Below are positions 1 through 10,706 of a stretch of 24,495 nt of DNA, one piece after another. A program made the position numbers and the translations under genes. The notes beneath the pieces were generated by a model. The model saw nothing but the letters and a program-made list of their open reading frames with translations. It was not told the DNA's origin and did no database searches. Position 1 is the stretch's first letter; each line of letters starts with the position of its first letter. Source of the DNA: Candolleomyces eurysporus (Eukaryota > Basidiomycota > Agaricomycetes > Agaricales > Psathyrellaceae); contig JANBPK010001325.1 of the NCBI GenBank assembly GCA_027579435.1, forward strand, positions 1 to 24,495. Direction: 5' to 3'.

Positions 1-354
1 TTGAAGATTTGGTCAGCGTTGTTACTTCCCATCCGGCCGTTGAAATCCTCGAGCTCGACGAGCCCGCATGTTTTTTGGTCCCTTCCGGAGGCGTTTTTTG
101 ATGCGCTGCAAAAGGCTGAGAATCGACAGGATGTTCTACCAAAACTGAAGAGTTTCTCGTATCTTAAAGGATGGCAGACCTTTTCAGCTCAGGAGGGAGA
201 GGAAGGGTTTGAGTTGTTTAGGAGGGCGCCTTTGAGGTGGTGGGAAGGGAGGGTAGAGATACATGCGGAGTCCCGGGACGTGTTGGATGACCCGGACGCT
301 TCGCAGTCTTTGGCGAGCATGGGGTTGGAGGACGATGAGGAGGACGACGATTGA
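1..354 (+). CDS. 3' end of an unrecognised protein gene (5' truncated by window)
   Basis: The open frame ending at 354 gives an acidic C-terminus with the final residues GLEDDEEDDD. The segment from about base 88 onward (EAFFDALQKAENRQD, then LPKLKSFSYLKGW) looks like real protein. Upstream of about base 70 the more protein-like frame is frame 3, which contains HPAVEILELDEP, a leucine-rich-repeat-like phrase of the kind seen in Agaricomycete F-box/LRR proteins. Moving from frame 3 to frame 1 needs one base to be skipped between positions 71 and 99, where there are two T6 runs (71-76 and 94-99). This is either a one-base insertion or an intron boundary I cannot place. F-box membership is a guess from the repeat-like phrase only; no F-box is visible. 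Confidence 0.45.
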   Translation: MKIWSALLLPIRPLKSSSSTSPHVFWSLPEAFFDALQKAENRQDVLPKLKSFSYLKGWQTFSAQEGEEGFELFRRAPLRWWEGRVEIHAESRDVLDDPDASQSLASMGLEDDEEDDD

Positions 355-1220
355 ACCCTTGAAAGTTTAAATGAATAATATTTCAGGACTCTGTATGATT
401 ATTTGGACTTTGTCTTCGGACCGTAGGACTTTCTATGGACTCTCTGACTGTATGCTCGTTTGTTTCTTTCAGTCTCTGTAACATTTGTCCACCGGTAATG
501 TGTGATGTAACGTTGGACACTCTGAATTTCTTATCACGATCGATTCGGTCTATTCCATGGATATCGGTGCTTCAATCCAACTCCGCGATGATGCTTTGCG
601 CTTTCATCGATAGTAGTGATCATGAGATCATGCAGCAAGGAAAGCAGAATTCAAAGGGTGCGCTGACAAAGGGCGCCACGAAGTATAATTCTCAAGGGCG
701 CCGGCTCAGAGCTGTATAGGCGCTCTCTTCCAATACATAAACTGGCATAGAGTGACATATATTAGGATTTCACAGGCCAGGCACCCATTCATTGAGGCAT
801 GTGGTGGTTCCCCGCGAATCCGAATCGGGCCCATCAAGATTGTTCCCGCTCTCCTTCACTAGGTCCAGCAGAGTCCAACATGGACCTGTCCGCCGCGGGA
901 GCCTGAAGTTCATTGAACTCCAAGATGGGTAAGTTCAATCCTGTTCAAGCTAATGTATTGAATTCGAAGCTCGAAGAGGATGGTTATGCTCAAGATCTTA
1001 CGAGCATATTGAATTGTCTCCATGTCGGCCCCGGACGCGACGCGGCGCCATGAGTCATTACATAATATGTGACCGTTACGGTCGCGACCCCGTGACTGTG
1101 ACGGGGAGCGTGCCACCTCATTAAGCCCCACGAACATTGCTGGGGCCACCTAAATTTTCCTTCCTCCCTCTCTTTATTTCCTAGCCCCCCGTTATTGATA
1201 GAATCTTTTTCTTTATCCCA
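355..1220. other. intergenic region with RAD16 upstream region
   Basis: No convincing gene was found here; the open frames on both strands are short, compositionally odd and lack splice-consistent extensions. The last 70 bases (about 1150-1215) are strongly pyrimidine-rich (runs of CTTCCTCCCTCTC and CTTTTTCTTTATCCC) directly before the ATG at 1221, which is typical of fungal core promoters. I see no clear TATA box and no tRNA. Confidence 0.5.
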
Positions 1221-4200
1221 ATGGCCCGAGTGACGCGCTCGTCTGGGCGTAGAGCGCCTTCTCAAAGCTCAACGTTGGATACCCCGCCGACGACGGCAAA
1301 TGCGTCGCCCATATTTAGTGCTAGAACATCCCTCAAGGCAGAGTCTGAAACGCCCGCAACGTCGGACAGGGAAGACTTTGAAGAAGAAGAAGCGATCGAC
1401 GAGAAGAAGAAGGTCACATTCGCTTCTACAAGATCGTCGAACAAGACCATGAAGCGCAAGAAGAGCGAGCAAGCCAGTAGTGATGATGAGGACGATGTGA
1501 AAATCGAGGAAATAGCCGCAACTACCACTCGGGCTTCCAAACGCCGAGTGTCCAGCAATAGAGCGTATGTCGAGATTGCTACCACAGAGGCCAAGCGCAC
1601 ACAGAAGGTGAATTTGCAGCGTCCGTGCGCAAGTGTTCGAAACAGCCTGTCTGAGCTTTTGTTCTTCGTAGACGTCGGCTCGCGGAAAGGCAGCTGCTAC
1701 CGTCACCAAGGTTCAAGCGGCGGCCAAGGGCAAGGGTAAAGGCAAAGCGAAAGCTGTGGAACCGCCCTCGTCAGAAGATGAACCTGAAGGGTCTGAAGAC
1801 GAAGAAATGGACAACGCCTCCATTGAAGAGAGCGAAGCCAGCGGGTCTGAATTTGAAGCTTCAGAGGACGATAACGATTCATTCGAGGAAGAAGACGAAG
1901 AAGAGACCGAGGAAATCATGCTCGCTGCTGCAGTTAGAGAATCTTTCCAGTCCGCGAACAATCCCAGGAATGGAGAAAGCTCTTCGTCGTCATCGCGCCA
2001 GTCTGCTGCCGCGCTTCGTGCCGCTGCGGTGGAGCGTAGGCTTACGAGGAGGCTGAAAGGCCAAGGCGTCGATGTTGACGACTACCAAATGGATGTGGAT
2101 GAAGATGATGAGGAGTCTGCCAGCGAGTCTGACGTCTCTTCAGAAGAGGAGCCCCTCTCGAAACGTCAAAGCGCGAAGAAGGGTAAAGGCAAGGGCAAGG
2201 CACCGGTTAAGAAAGAAACGAAGGTCATGACAATGACTGAGCTCCTCAAGATCAGCAGGGAGGAGAAGAAGCAGGCACTCAGTGCGAAGAGCGCGAGGAG
2301 GAAGCAACAGAGGGAGCTGGCTCGTAAGCTTGGTCGACCTCTGATTCAGGTGTGTCGCCTAGCTCTTTTCTTAATTCGTTTCGTATGTTCACACTTCGTA
2401 CAGTCAGAGAAGAATACCCTTGCTCTTGAGGAACACCATCCTGAATTACGGGATATTTGGGGAGACTTGGAATCTCAGAAGCCCGCATCCACTGTTGAAC
2501 CTGAGAAAGCTGAGCAGCCTGACAAACTCAAGGTCACTCTCCTTCCCTTCCAACGGGAAAGTTTGTATTGGATGCGGAAACAAGAAAAGACAGTTTGGGC
2601 CGGAGGTATCTTGGCCGTATGTTCATCCACTTTCTTATTGTTTTATTGCATTTATTGACGTTCTTTGCTAGGATGAGATGGGGTGCGCATTGACCGTTAT
2701 GCTCCACATAGTACAATTACTAACACAGGTTACGCCAGAATGGGCAAAACCATACAGATGATTTCCCTCATGATTTCCGATGGGTCTAAGCCTAACCTGG
2801 TGGTCGCGTACGTGGACATTGCTCGGCTTGCGATCGACGGATTACTTATAGTTTTGCAGACCCACTGTGGCTATCATGCAATGGAGGAACGAGATCAACG
2901 CCCACACCACAGGGACCAAGGTCCTGGTTTGGCACGGAGCGTCAAGAGAGTCCGACGCGAAAGAGCTCAAGAAATTCGATGTTGTGCGTACCGGCCGGTT
3001 GAGGCTATGCAATTATTCATAGGAAACTGACCATGAACATAGGTTTTGACAACGTATGCCGTTCTCGAGAGTTGCTTCCGCAAGCAGCAGAGCGGGTTCA
3101 AGCGGAAGGGACAGATTATCAAGGAGAAGTCACCTATCCATGATATCGAGTGGAACCGTGTCATCGTACGTTATCAGGCATTGCTCTATGCTATGTTGGA
3201 TTGTGTGTTAATCCCCTCTTTGATAGTTGGACGAAGCGCACAACATCAAAGAGCGATCGACTAACACTGCGAAGGCTGCTTTTGGGCTGAAGAGCAAGTA
3301 CAGATGGTGTCTTTCGGGAACACCGTTGCAGAACCGTGTCGGCGAACTCTACAGTTTGATTCGTTTCCTTGGTGGCGATCCGTTCGCATATTACTTTTGT
3401 GAGTCTCATTCGATGTTCCTCGTCTTTCAGCCGTTCTCACATTATCGGCCTCCAGGTAAACTTTGCGACTGCAAGTCTCTGCACTGGAAGTTCTCGAATA
3501 AGAAGACGTGCGACGGTAAGTGGATTGCCGCGGTGCCGAAACCCGAGTCTGAGTAAATCCTTGTTGGGTAGATTGTGGTCACAGTCCAATGCAACATGTA
3601 TGTGAAAGTCTTCCCCTTTTTAAGTGTTGATGCTGACTTGGAAAATAGACGTGTTTCTGGAACAATGAGATCCTTACGCCGATTCAAAAGACCGGCATGA
3701 GGGGAGCGGGTCAAACTGCTTTCCAGAAATTGAGGATCTTGCTCGATCAGATGATGTTGCGTCGGACCAAGGTATATTATATCTTTCCGTTCCGTTGTCT
3801 ATTCGCGTTGACGTGATTACCACAGCTGCAACGGGCTGACGATCTTGGACTTCCGCCCCGAACTGTCATTGTTCGCAGGGATCATTTCAGTCCTGAAGAG
3901 AAGGAGCTGTATTTGTCGCTCTTCACCGATGCAAAGCGACAGTTCGGCACGTATCTAGACCAGGGAACGGTTTTGAACAGTGAGTTATTGCTTCCCCAAC
4001 TGGGTCTGTCAATCGACTCATCGTGAGCAACTTTCAGACTATTCCAACATTTTCAGTTTGTACGTCCATTCACGTCATAGAGTTGGCATTCCACTGAAAA
4101 ATGAATACAGGCTTACTCGAATGAGACAAATGGCATGCCACCCCGACTTGGTCCTTCGTAGCAAGAGCAACGCTGCAACCTTTGTTCCCGACGAAGCTGG

Positions 4201-5203
4201 TGAAGGAACGGTGTGCCGTTTGTGCAATGAGTTTGCCGAAGACGCTATCCAATCTAAGTGTCACCACGTTTTCGACCGAGAGTGTATCAAGCAGTATTTG
4301 GAAGCTGCTTTGGAAGATACCGTATGTCTTTGATCCCGCTTTCCCACCTCTTCCCCCCCGCTGACAGACGGACCTCCGCTCGTTAGCAACCCGATTGTCC
4401 CGTATGTCATTTGCCCTTGACGATCGACTTGGAAGCGCCGGCAATGGAAATTGAAGAGACCGCCGTGACGGCCCGGCAAGGTATTCTGGGTCGGTTGAAC
4501 CTGGATAGTTGGAGATCCTCGTCGAAGATTGAGGCTCTTGTGGAGGAGCTGAGCAACCTCAGGTTGAAGGATGCTACGACGAAGAGCATCGTGTTCAGCC
4601 AGTTTGTCAATTTTTTGGATTTGATTGCGTTCAGGTTGCAGAAAGCTGGGTTTACGGTGTGTAGGCTTGAGGGTACGATGTCGCCTCAGGCTAGGGATGC
4701 TACGATTAAGCATTTCAGTGAGTTTTTTCCTTATGTTTTTGAGGGTGAACTGGGTGTTGATATGTGCCGTAGTGAATAATGTGGAAGTGACGGTCTTCCT
4801 TGTTAGCTTGAAGGCTGGAGGTGTTGCTTTGAACTTGACGGAGGCGTCACGTGTCTACCTCATGGATAGTTGGTGGAATCCTGCTGTGGAGTTCCGTGAG
4901 TGCATCTTTGTTGACCCGTGCTTCGGCAAACTGAATTACTCTTCAGAGGCGATGGATCGTATTCATCGTTTGGGCCAGCGCCGTCCAGTTGAAGCCATCA
5001 AACTTGTCATCGAGGACAGTATTGAGAGTCGAATTGTACAATTGCAGGAGAAGAAGAGTGCGATGATAGATGCGACTCTGTCGACCGATGACTCTGCAAT
5101 GGGCAGATTGACTCCAGAAGATGTACGTGCGACATGCACTTTCCGCCGTCGCAATCACACTGACCGTTCCTTTCTTTAGCTTGGCTTTTTGTTCAGACTG
5201 TAG
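1221..5203 (+). CDS. RAD16: RAD16-type DNA repair ATPase with embedded RING finger
   Basis: Exons: 1221-1607, 1672-2349, 2404-2616, 2672-2682, 2739-2807, 2860-2983, 3043-3165, 3227-3398, 3456-3515, 3572-3597, 3649-3771, 3826-3979, 4038-4059, 4111-4321, 4387-4717, 4773-4895, 4947-5122, 5180-5203. The spliced length is 3027 nt, 1008 aa. Residues 1-350 are low-complexity acidic/basic. The SNF2 ATPase then shows a P-loop (DEMGMGKT, 427-434) and a DEAH box (537-540). A Cys cluster follows (C593, C596, C598, C611, C614), then a RING (C756-C798) inserted in the helicase, and the helicase C motif [10 protein letters not shown] (946-955). The C-terminus LTPEDLGFLF matches the RAD16 family ending. In yeast, Rad16 with Rad7 acts in global-genome nucleotide excision repair of non-transcribed DNA and as part of a ubiquitin ligase. 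The domain order and terminal motif distinguish it from RAD5/ULS1. The start is the first ATG and gives a continuous frame. Confidence 0.93.
2672..2682 (+). other. 11-nt microexon in the RAD16 P-loop
   Basis: Between a 55-nt intron (2617-2671) and a 56-nt intron (2683-2738) lies an 11-nt exon reading GAT GAG ATG GG. With the first A of the next exon it encodes D-E-M-G and leads directly into M-G-K-T, rebuilding the invariant SNF2 Walker A motif. Automatic gene finders commonly miss exons this short. The GT..AG borders and perfect motif restoration support it. Confidence 0.85.
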
Positions 5204-5278
5204 TGTACCTGCCGAATATGGTCCCGATGTAGTTTATCTGATACCCCTTATCTTCTGTGCCTAGTCTAGACACGCGTG

Positions 5279-5285
5279 CCAATCA
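5279..5285 (+). promoter_or_regulatory. possible CCAAT box upstream of the acyl-CoA dehydrogenase gene
   Basis: CCAATCA lies about 175 bases before the ATG at 5458 in the 254-nt gap after RAD16. An AT-rich TATTAAAAATT stretch follows at about 5312-5322. This is a sequence match only; CCAAT is short and occurs by chance. Confidence 0.3.
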
Positions 5286-5457
5286 AAAGCGTGACATTTT
5301 GAACATGCGGGGTATTAAAAATTGATGCATGTGATAGTCGAGCTGGCCCCTGAGTTTGGGTAACCGGGCTTGCCTGGGTCTTCGGGCAGTCTTACATACA
5401 AAACGGTACGCAAGTCGACTCAAGCTCTTTACCACCGCTCTCCCTCAAACCCGTATC

Positions 5458-7658
5458 ATGGCCCAAGTTTTGAAGGAGTTCACTGTCGAGGAGGTTGCCC
5501 AGGTATGTTGAATCGTTGAATCGTCTTGTGGCGTGACGTGTGGGCTCATGTGGGCGTCTCTCCGTTCACAGCATAACAAAGAGGGCGATCTTGTGCGTGT
5601 CCCTTTTCCCCCGCAATTTCAAACAGGGCGACTCAATTGAAATTTTAGTGGATTATCATCGACGCCAAAGTCTACGACGTGTCGAGGTTCGCGAACCTGC
5701 ATCCTGGTGGTGCCAACGTCCTCTTTGCTCCCTCCATCGGTGGGTCTTTTCTTCCGCACCCCTGTCAAACCCCGCCCACATGCAACCTGAAACTGGAGCA
5801 TAATCTCATGATTTCTTTCGTGTGTAACAGCTGGCAAGGATGCGACCCAGGCCTTCTTTGGTCTTCACAGACACGAGGTCCTCTTGCGTCCACAGTACCA
5901 ACGTTTGCAAATTGGAACGGTGGTAGGACAGAAGGAGCAGATCAAAACACCCACACCAGGCGCGCTTAGTGAAGTTCCGTACGCAGAACCAACGTGGTTG
6001 AGCAAGGGGTACCACTCTCCATATTATACCGATAAACATCGCAAGTTCCAGACGGAAGTCCGGAAGTTCTTTGAGACCGTTGTCGCTCCCGAGTCTGCGA
6101 AATGTGAAGAGAGCGGGAAGAGGATATCGCAGGAGGTTGTAGACAAGATGGCGTAAGTGTTTCCTCTCTGCGCTTCCTTATCTCTGCTCATTGACGACCG
6201 GATTTATTCTCTATGATGGTACAGCGAGGCCAACATCATCGCCATGCGTCTCGGCCCAGGTAAACATCTCCAAGGGCGTACACTCATGGGTGGTGTCATT
6301 CAACCCGAAGAATACGACTACTTTTATGAAGGCATTGTCCACGCTGAGCTCGCCCCGAGTGAGCAGCCGCGCCGTTGTTGACGGCCTGCTCGCAGGTCTC
6401 GTCATCGGCCTCCCACCCGTGGTCAATTTCGGCTCGAAAGAGCTTCAAGAACAGGTCGTCCCCGATGCCCTGGCAGGCAGGAAATTCATCGCGCTTGCTA
6501 TCACCGAGGCATTTGCTGGAAGCGATGTTAGTGGTTTGCAGACTACTGCAGTGCGTGAAGGGGATGAATGGGTGATTACTGGGACGAAGAAGTGGATCAC
6601 GAATGGAACGTTTGCGGACTACTTCACAACTGGGTGCAAGACGGAGAATGGGTTTACGGTTATCTTGATCCCAAGAGTGGAGGGCGTGTCGACGAAGCAG
6701 ATTAAGACGGCATATTCAAGCGTTGCGGGGACGGCGTACGTGACGTTTGATAAGGTCAGAGTGCCAGTGGCAAATACCCTTGGTGTTGTGGGCAACGGGA
6801 TGTCGGTCATCTTGAGCAACTTCAACCATGAGCGATGGATGGTGTGCTGCACTTCGGTGTCTGCACAGCGGCTTGTCGTTGAAGAGTGTCTCAAGTAAGT
6901 ATATTTAACTGGGCATGGTTCTGAGGACGAATGCTGATCCGCTCGCTTCGGTTTCTAGGTGGGCTAACCAGCGTATAGTGTTTGGAAAACCTCTCACCAA
7001 CCTCGCTGTTATTCGAGCCAAGCTCGCGGCCATGATTGCACGTGTGGAGACAAGTCAAGCGTGGCTGGAGAATATTACCTACCAGATGGCGAATGTACGT
7101 AGCCGGTCCTCACTCTCACCTTCTCGAACTTAGAGCTAATCCTTTACCCTTCGATAGATGAACTATGCCCAGCAGTCGGATAAATTGGCTGGCCCTATCG
7201 GTCTCTTGAAACAGTAAGATGCCTGCTCTCTATACGCAAAGTGAGGCTTTGCTGACGGATGATGCTCGACAGGCATATTTCGAGGAGTGGCCGAGAGACT
7301 GCTGAAGGTATTCATTTATTACTACTGTCTTGCGCCACTCATGGTTTTCTTACCCTCTATCTCAGACGCAACCCAAATCTTCGGTGGTCGCGCGCTTACC
7401 GTCACGGGTATGGGTAAATTCATCGAGAACGTGAGCCTATCCTCCATTTCTGTTTGTCTCTGGTTGCTCATCCTTTGTATTTCTCTGGCAGTTCCATCGC
7501 ACATCGGGCTTCGATGCCAGTGAGTTTCGACTCCTCCGTGGTCAATACACAACCTTTGCTAACTCCTTTTCTCAGTCCTCGCTGGTGCAGAAGACGTGCT
7601 CGGTGACCTTGGTGTCAGACAAGCACTTAAAAAGATGCCTCGCGATACACGGTTGTAA
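5458..7658 (+). CDS. cytochrome b5 / acyl-CoA dehydrogenase fusion (one-base frame break)
   Basis: Exons: 5458-5502, 5572-5592, 5649-5739, 5831-6152, 6225-6894, 6959-7094, 7158-7213, 7273-7307, 7366-7430, 7492-7519, 7576-7658. They sum to 1552 nt, one more than a multiple of three. The surplus base is in the C4 run at 6353-6356; allowing for it gives 516 aa. Residues 1-70 form a cytochrome b5 domain with haem-ligand histidines H40 (in HPGG) and H65. The rest is an acyl-CoA dehydrogenase: LAITEAFAGSD (about 250-260), the FAD-domain phrase KKWITNG, then QRIVFGKPL and QIFGGRALT. Members oxidise acyl-CoAs using FAD; the b5 domain suggests electron transfer to or from a haem. Near the C-terminus the usual catalytic YEGT motif is replaced by ILAGAED. 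The C-terminus TRL is only weakly PTS1-like, so location is uncertain. Confidence 0.85.
6353..6356 (+). other. apparent +1 frame break (C4 run) in the acyl-CoA dehydrogenase gene
   Basis: Before the run the frame reads ...IVHAELA; after it, conserved family sequence (RVSSRAVVDGLLAGLVIGLPP) continues in the next frame. As written, the frame ends at a TGA at 6379-6381 after 211 residues. A 37-nt intron (GTGAGC..GCAG from 6359) would also restore frame but would delete conserved residues and is shorter than every other intron here. Confidence 0.7.
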
Positions 7659-7945
7659 ACATGTTCGTACGATACATCCTACTCAATAGCAGCCTTCGTC
7701 TTTCGCTCGCTGTAGACACCACTCTTCTTGGGCAAATCTTAATTTCAATTACATACTATTGGGATTGAAGTAGTGTAATAATAGAATATATGTCCATCAT
7801 CATAGTACGACTGTCCCATACTTTCAAGCGTCCCATGGTTTGTTTAAGAAGTAATATGTCCGTTCCATCAAAGTAGGGTTCGAAGTCCATGTGCATAGTG
7901 CATCGCCATGCTGCCCATGCACCTTCCAGTCCAGCCGATCCATTC

Positions 7946-8753
7946 TTAGAACAGAACGACGCCCATACCAGCCGCGACGAGAGGCAAGACCCAGGCTGAG
8001 GCTGTACCCCAAGTCATCCCACCTCCCAAAGCCATGGCACCGGAATTCGCGCCCCCGGTCTCCGATGTAGATGGAGGAGCAGTGATACTTGCCAAGTCGG
8101 TACTGCGGACGATGGATTGGGTGATGGGATTGGTAGGTGTTAGAGGTTCGGTGAGGGTCCGGACGGTGCTTTGGGAGGTGATGAAAGGTGGTTCTGTGGA
8201 GGTGCTACTGGAGGTAGTAGAGTTGGCAGATTGGCCAGGGAAGAAAACTTCGGCGACTGGGAGGCCTCGGGTGTTGCATGCTTCCACGAGAGCTATAAAT
8301 AATTTGGGTGAGAATCATGGCTGTAGGAGAGTTTGGTGAGGGAGCGCACTGTGAAGACTTGCTTGGCCTTGAGTGAAGTCTGTTACGCCGGCGAAGCCAG
8401 CGACGCACTGGAAGCAGGTGACGTAGTTCTCGACGAATGTCGATGTGCAGCACGAGATGGGTGGGCAACTCTTTCAACGGGGAACACGTTAATGGACCCT
8501 GTGTGGTCGGAATTAAGAACCGACGTACCTGCTGTAAGAGGGTATTCACTGGTCCACACGTAGGGAGACACTCAGCAGGGACGTTTGGCTGGGTGTTGTC
8601 CTGACGCGGTTGGAGGAGCGCGCCGGGACCGTCAAAGAGACCGCGACGATCGATGTCGTTGGGCGTGAATCCCGGTGAGAGAATGGCAGCCTGGGACACT
8701 GCAAATACGCTTGCGACAGATAAAAATAGTGTTGAGGTAGAGGGGGCGCCCAT
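7946..8753 (-). CDS. secreted CFEM-like eight-cysteine protein, predicted GPI-anchored (copy A)
   Basis: Three exons in transcript order: 8753-8529, 8470-8350, 8292-7946; introns of 58 and 57 nt, phases 0 and 1; 230 aa. A signal peptide (about residues 1-22, ending SQA) is followed by a short pro-region ending in PRQ (residues 49-51). The cysteine module has C62, C66, C77, C82, C83, C94, C97 and C121. Then comes GLPVAEVFFPGQ, a Ser/Thr/Pro-rich stretch, and a C-terminal hydrophobic segment (WVLPLVAAGMGVVLF) preceded by small residues, as expected for GPI attachment. The cysteine order resembles CFEM, but CxC is CC and the haem-associated Asp is absent. It is convergent with the acyl-CoA dehydrogenase gene (287-nt gap). 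The function is unknown; a cell-wall or surface location is inferred. Confidence 0.8.
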
Positions 8754-9181
8754 CGTGTATTTCTCCCTGTGCAGGACGGTTAGCAGTGAGTCGTGAGATC
8801 TTCTTTCAAGTCGTCAAGGGATCCAGAGTCGAGAAATAACAGATTTGACTCCTAGAGATGACAGATGGGTGATAGATGTATAGATGTGAGAAGGCACACA
8901 AGCAAGTGGGCGCACCCTAGGTGGTGGGGAGAACGAAAGAAGGCCAGTGAGATTTGTTTTGATGTCATCTGGACCCTTAGTGTACTACCCTTACCAAATG
9001 TAGCTAATGCGATGCCAAAAGCCGCGGTGGCCGGTCAGCGGATTTGGATTTCCCGGCGCTCAATTTTCATCGTGGTGAGGCTCGGGGTCGGACTAGAGCT
9101 TATAATCATGTTTTTGTGGCCCGGGGAACTGACTCTATTTAGGCGCTACCTGACGGCAGTGCTTATTCCACCAGTTGGCCG
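8754..9181. other. upstream region of copy A
   Basis: No gene was found. The 15-mer GAGATGACAGATGGG at 8855-8869 recurs upstream of copy B (10340-10354). An AT-poor stretch from 8990 to 9180 holds nothing I recognise. Confidence 0.4.
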
Positions 9182-10164
9182 TCAAAGCAAAAATAGATTG
9201 GCACCACTGATGAAAGTTACGAACAACACAGTACGAAGAGCGAACAACAGATGATCATCCAAGAAGCCACCGATAGCTCGTATACGACCACTCGCATTTG
9301 TTTGTGTGGGTCCGAGTGGAGCAGTAGCACCATTCGGAAACACAGGATGAGTGGGATTCCCAGAACCCGCTACTGAGTTGTCAACGAGGGCTGGTCCGTC
9401 TTCTGCAGGCCCACCAGGATCCTCGGTGTTCGATGGTCTTGACTGTTGTGGCAGGTTCGCAGATGAGGCCGTAGATGGTGAATTTGGATTAATCGGTGCG
9501 GACGACGACTGCGAGCTTGGAGCTGTCGTTCGAGTCGGAGTGCTCGGTGGACGGGTACTACTGCTCGTAGGCGGAGGGTTGTTTGAGTCACTACTGGAGC
9601 TTGGAGAGGCAGGAGCCTGTCCTGGAAGGTATACAGGCTTGACGGGCACGCCTAGACTAGCGCAGGTTGCGGCGAGACCTTGATAGTTTTTGGGAGGTTA
9701 TTAGCACCAGAGAAATCCTCTTCGAAGGAGTGCCTTACTGTTCAATCTTTCTTGCACAACTGGGGCATTGGAGCCATCCGAGCCTGCGTTGACCGCGCAG
9801 TTCCAGCATCCAACGAAACCATCGTGGAAGCTGTCGGCGCAGCACCAAGAAACTGGACAACCCTAGTGATCAGAAATATTTCACATTTAGTACATAACAG
9901 ATATATTTTCGGTTTTCGGAGCCACAAACTTACCGCTCGAAGAACAGAATTGACCGGGTCACACCTTATTCCACATTCGGGTGGAGCAGGAGGAGGGACA
10001 GGCGCCTGTCCTTGCCTTGGTTCGAGCGAACGACTCCCCAATAACAATTTGAGTTCCAAATCATGTCGTTTGATGTGAGGCTCATGAAATGCCAGGACTT
10101 GGTGGGCTAACAAAAGGATCCACACCGTAATAATGGGAGAAACAAAGCCGATGGGCTTGGTCAT
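9182..10164 (-). CDS. secreted CFEM-like eight-cysteine protein, predicted GPI-anchored (copy B)
   Basis: Exons in transcript order: 10164-9934, 9862-9739, 9678-9182; introns of 71 and 60 nt, phases 0 and 1; 283 aa. The ATG at 10164 is chosen because it opens a signal peptide (MTKPIGFVSP..., cleavage about residue 25); an upstream in-frame GTG is ignored. A pro-region ends in EPRQ. The cysteine module starts at C64-x3-C68 (motif CDPVN), followed by CPVSWCC, CWNC and the last Cys in LAATCASLGVPVKPVYLPGQ. Its middle exon is one codon longer than in the other copies, giving x24 rather than x23 before the last Cys. The tail is rich in Ser, Thr, Pro and Asn, and ends with a hydrophobic segment (LFALRTVLFVTFISGANLFLL region) consistent with GPI processing. 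Function is unknown. Confidence 0.8.
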
Positions 10165-10706
10165 GAGCGCTACAGACACGTCACATTTGTCAGTTTATTC
10201 ATTTGTGAGCGAAAACCTTCAAAGGGTGGGCTCACTAACTGGATTAAAAGAGTGGACGCTGCCCGAAGCAGACGAATTCGAAATAAGAACGAGAGAGAGA
10301 GAGGTTGGACGATACAATCAGTCTCGCAATGATGGAAATGAGATGACAGATGGGGAGAAGACTTGAAGGAAATGTTAGTTTGTTCGGCTGTGCGTTGCGA
10401 GGATCCCAAATCTTCCACCTGTTCCTGAAAAATTCAATGAGCGGTGATGTCGGTGACCGTCAGAACGACAGGGTCATTGTCAAGTCATTGTATTCTTGAC
10501 GCTGCTGAGAAAAAAACATATTATGGGAGAAAGCGCCAAGGAAGCGCTCAGTGCCATTAAGGGTCGAGTACTCGTAAGGATGTACAAAAATAATATATTC
10601 GCCGGTCCCGTCGGAATTCCATACTACAGTGCTATATTTACAGCCTGACAGCAGGAAAACACAAAAACAGGCGTTAATACAACACCCAGGATGAAAAACC
10701 AAAAAC
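10165..10706. other. upstream region of copy B / downstream of copy C
   Basis: No gene was found. The stretch contains a block at 10251-10312 that resembles the upstream block of copy C, the shared 15-mer at 10340-10354, and a short GA repeat (about 10291-10303). The rest (10360-10700) shows nothing recognisable. Confidence 0.4.
10251..10312 (-). promoter_or_regulatory. conserved upstream block of copy B (paired with copy C)
   Basis: On the plus strand this reads AGTGGACGCTGCCCGAAGCA, then GAATTCGAAATAAGAAC, then GGTTGGACGAT. The same order of words occurs at 11737-11790 upstream of copy C. It lies about 87-148 nt before the copy B start codon. It could be a shared promoter element or simply residual duplication. 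Confidence 0.45.

Noticed and set aside
435..719. Open frame of 94 codons on the plus strand between the first gene fragment and RAD16
   Set aside because: The composition is not protein-like, there is no recognisable motif, and no splice-consistent extension; it is treated as chance.
6359..6395. 37-nt intron in the acyl-CoA dehydrogenase gene that would restore frame
   Set aside because: Borders are GT..AG, but it is shorter than any other intron in the window (49-91 nt) and would remove the conserved VVDGLLAG stretch; a single extra C explains the data better.
7647..7658. C-terminal TRL of the acyl-CoA dehydrogenase as a peroxisomal PTS1
   Set aside because: Thr at the -3 position is outside the usual S/A/C consensus; too weak to assign a location.
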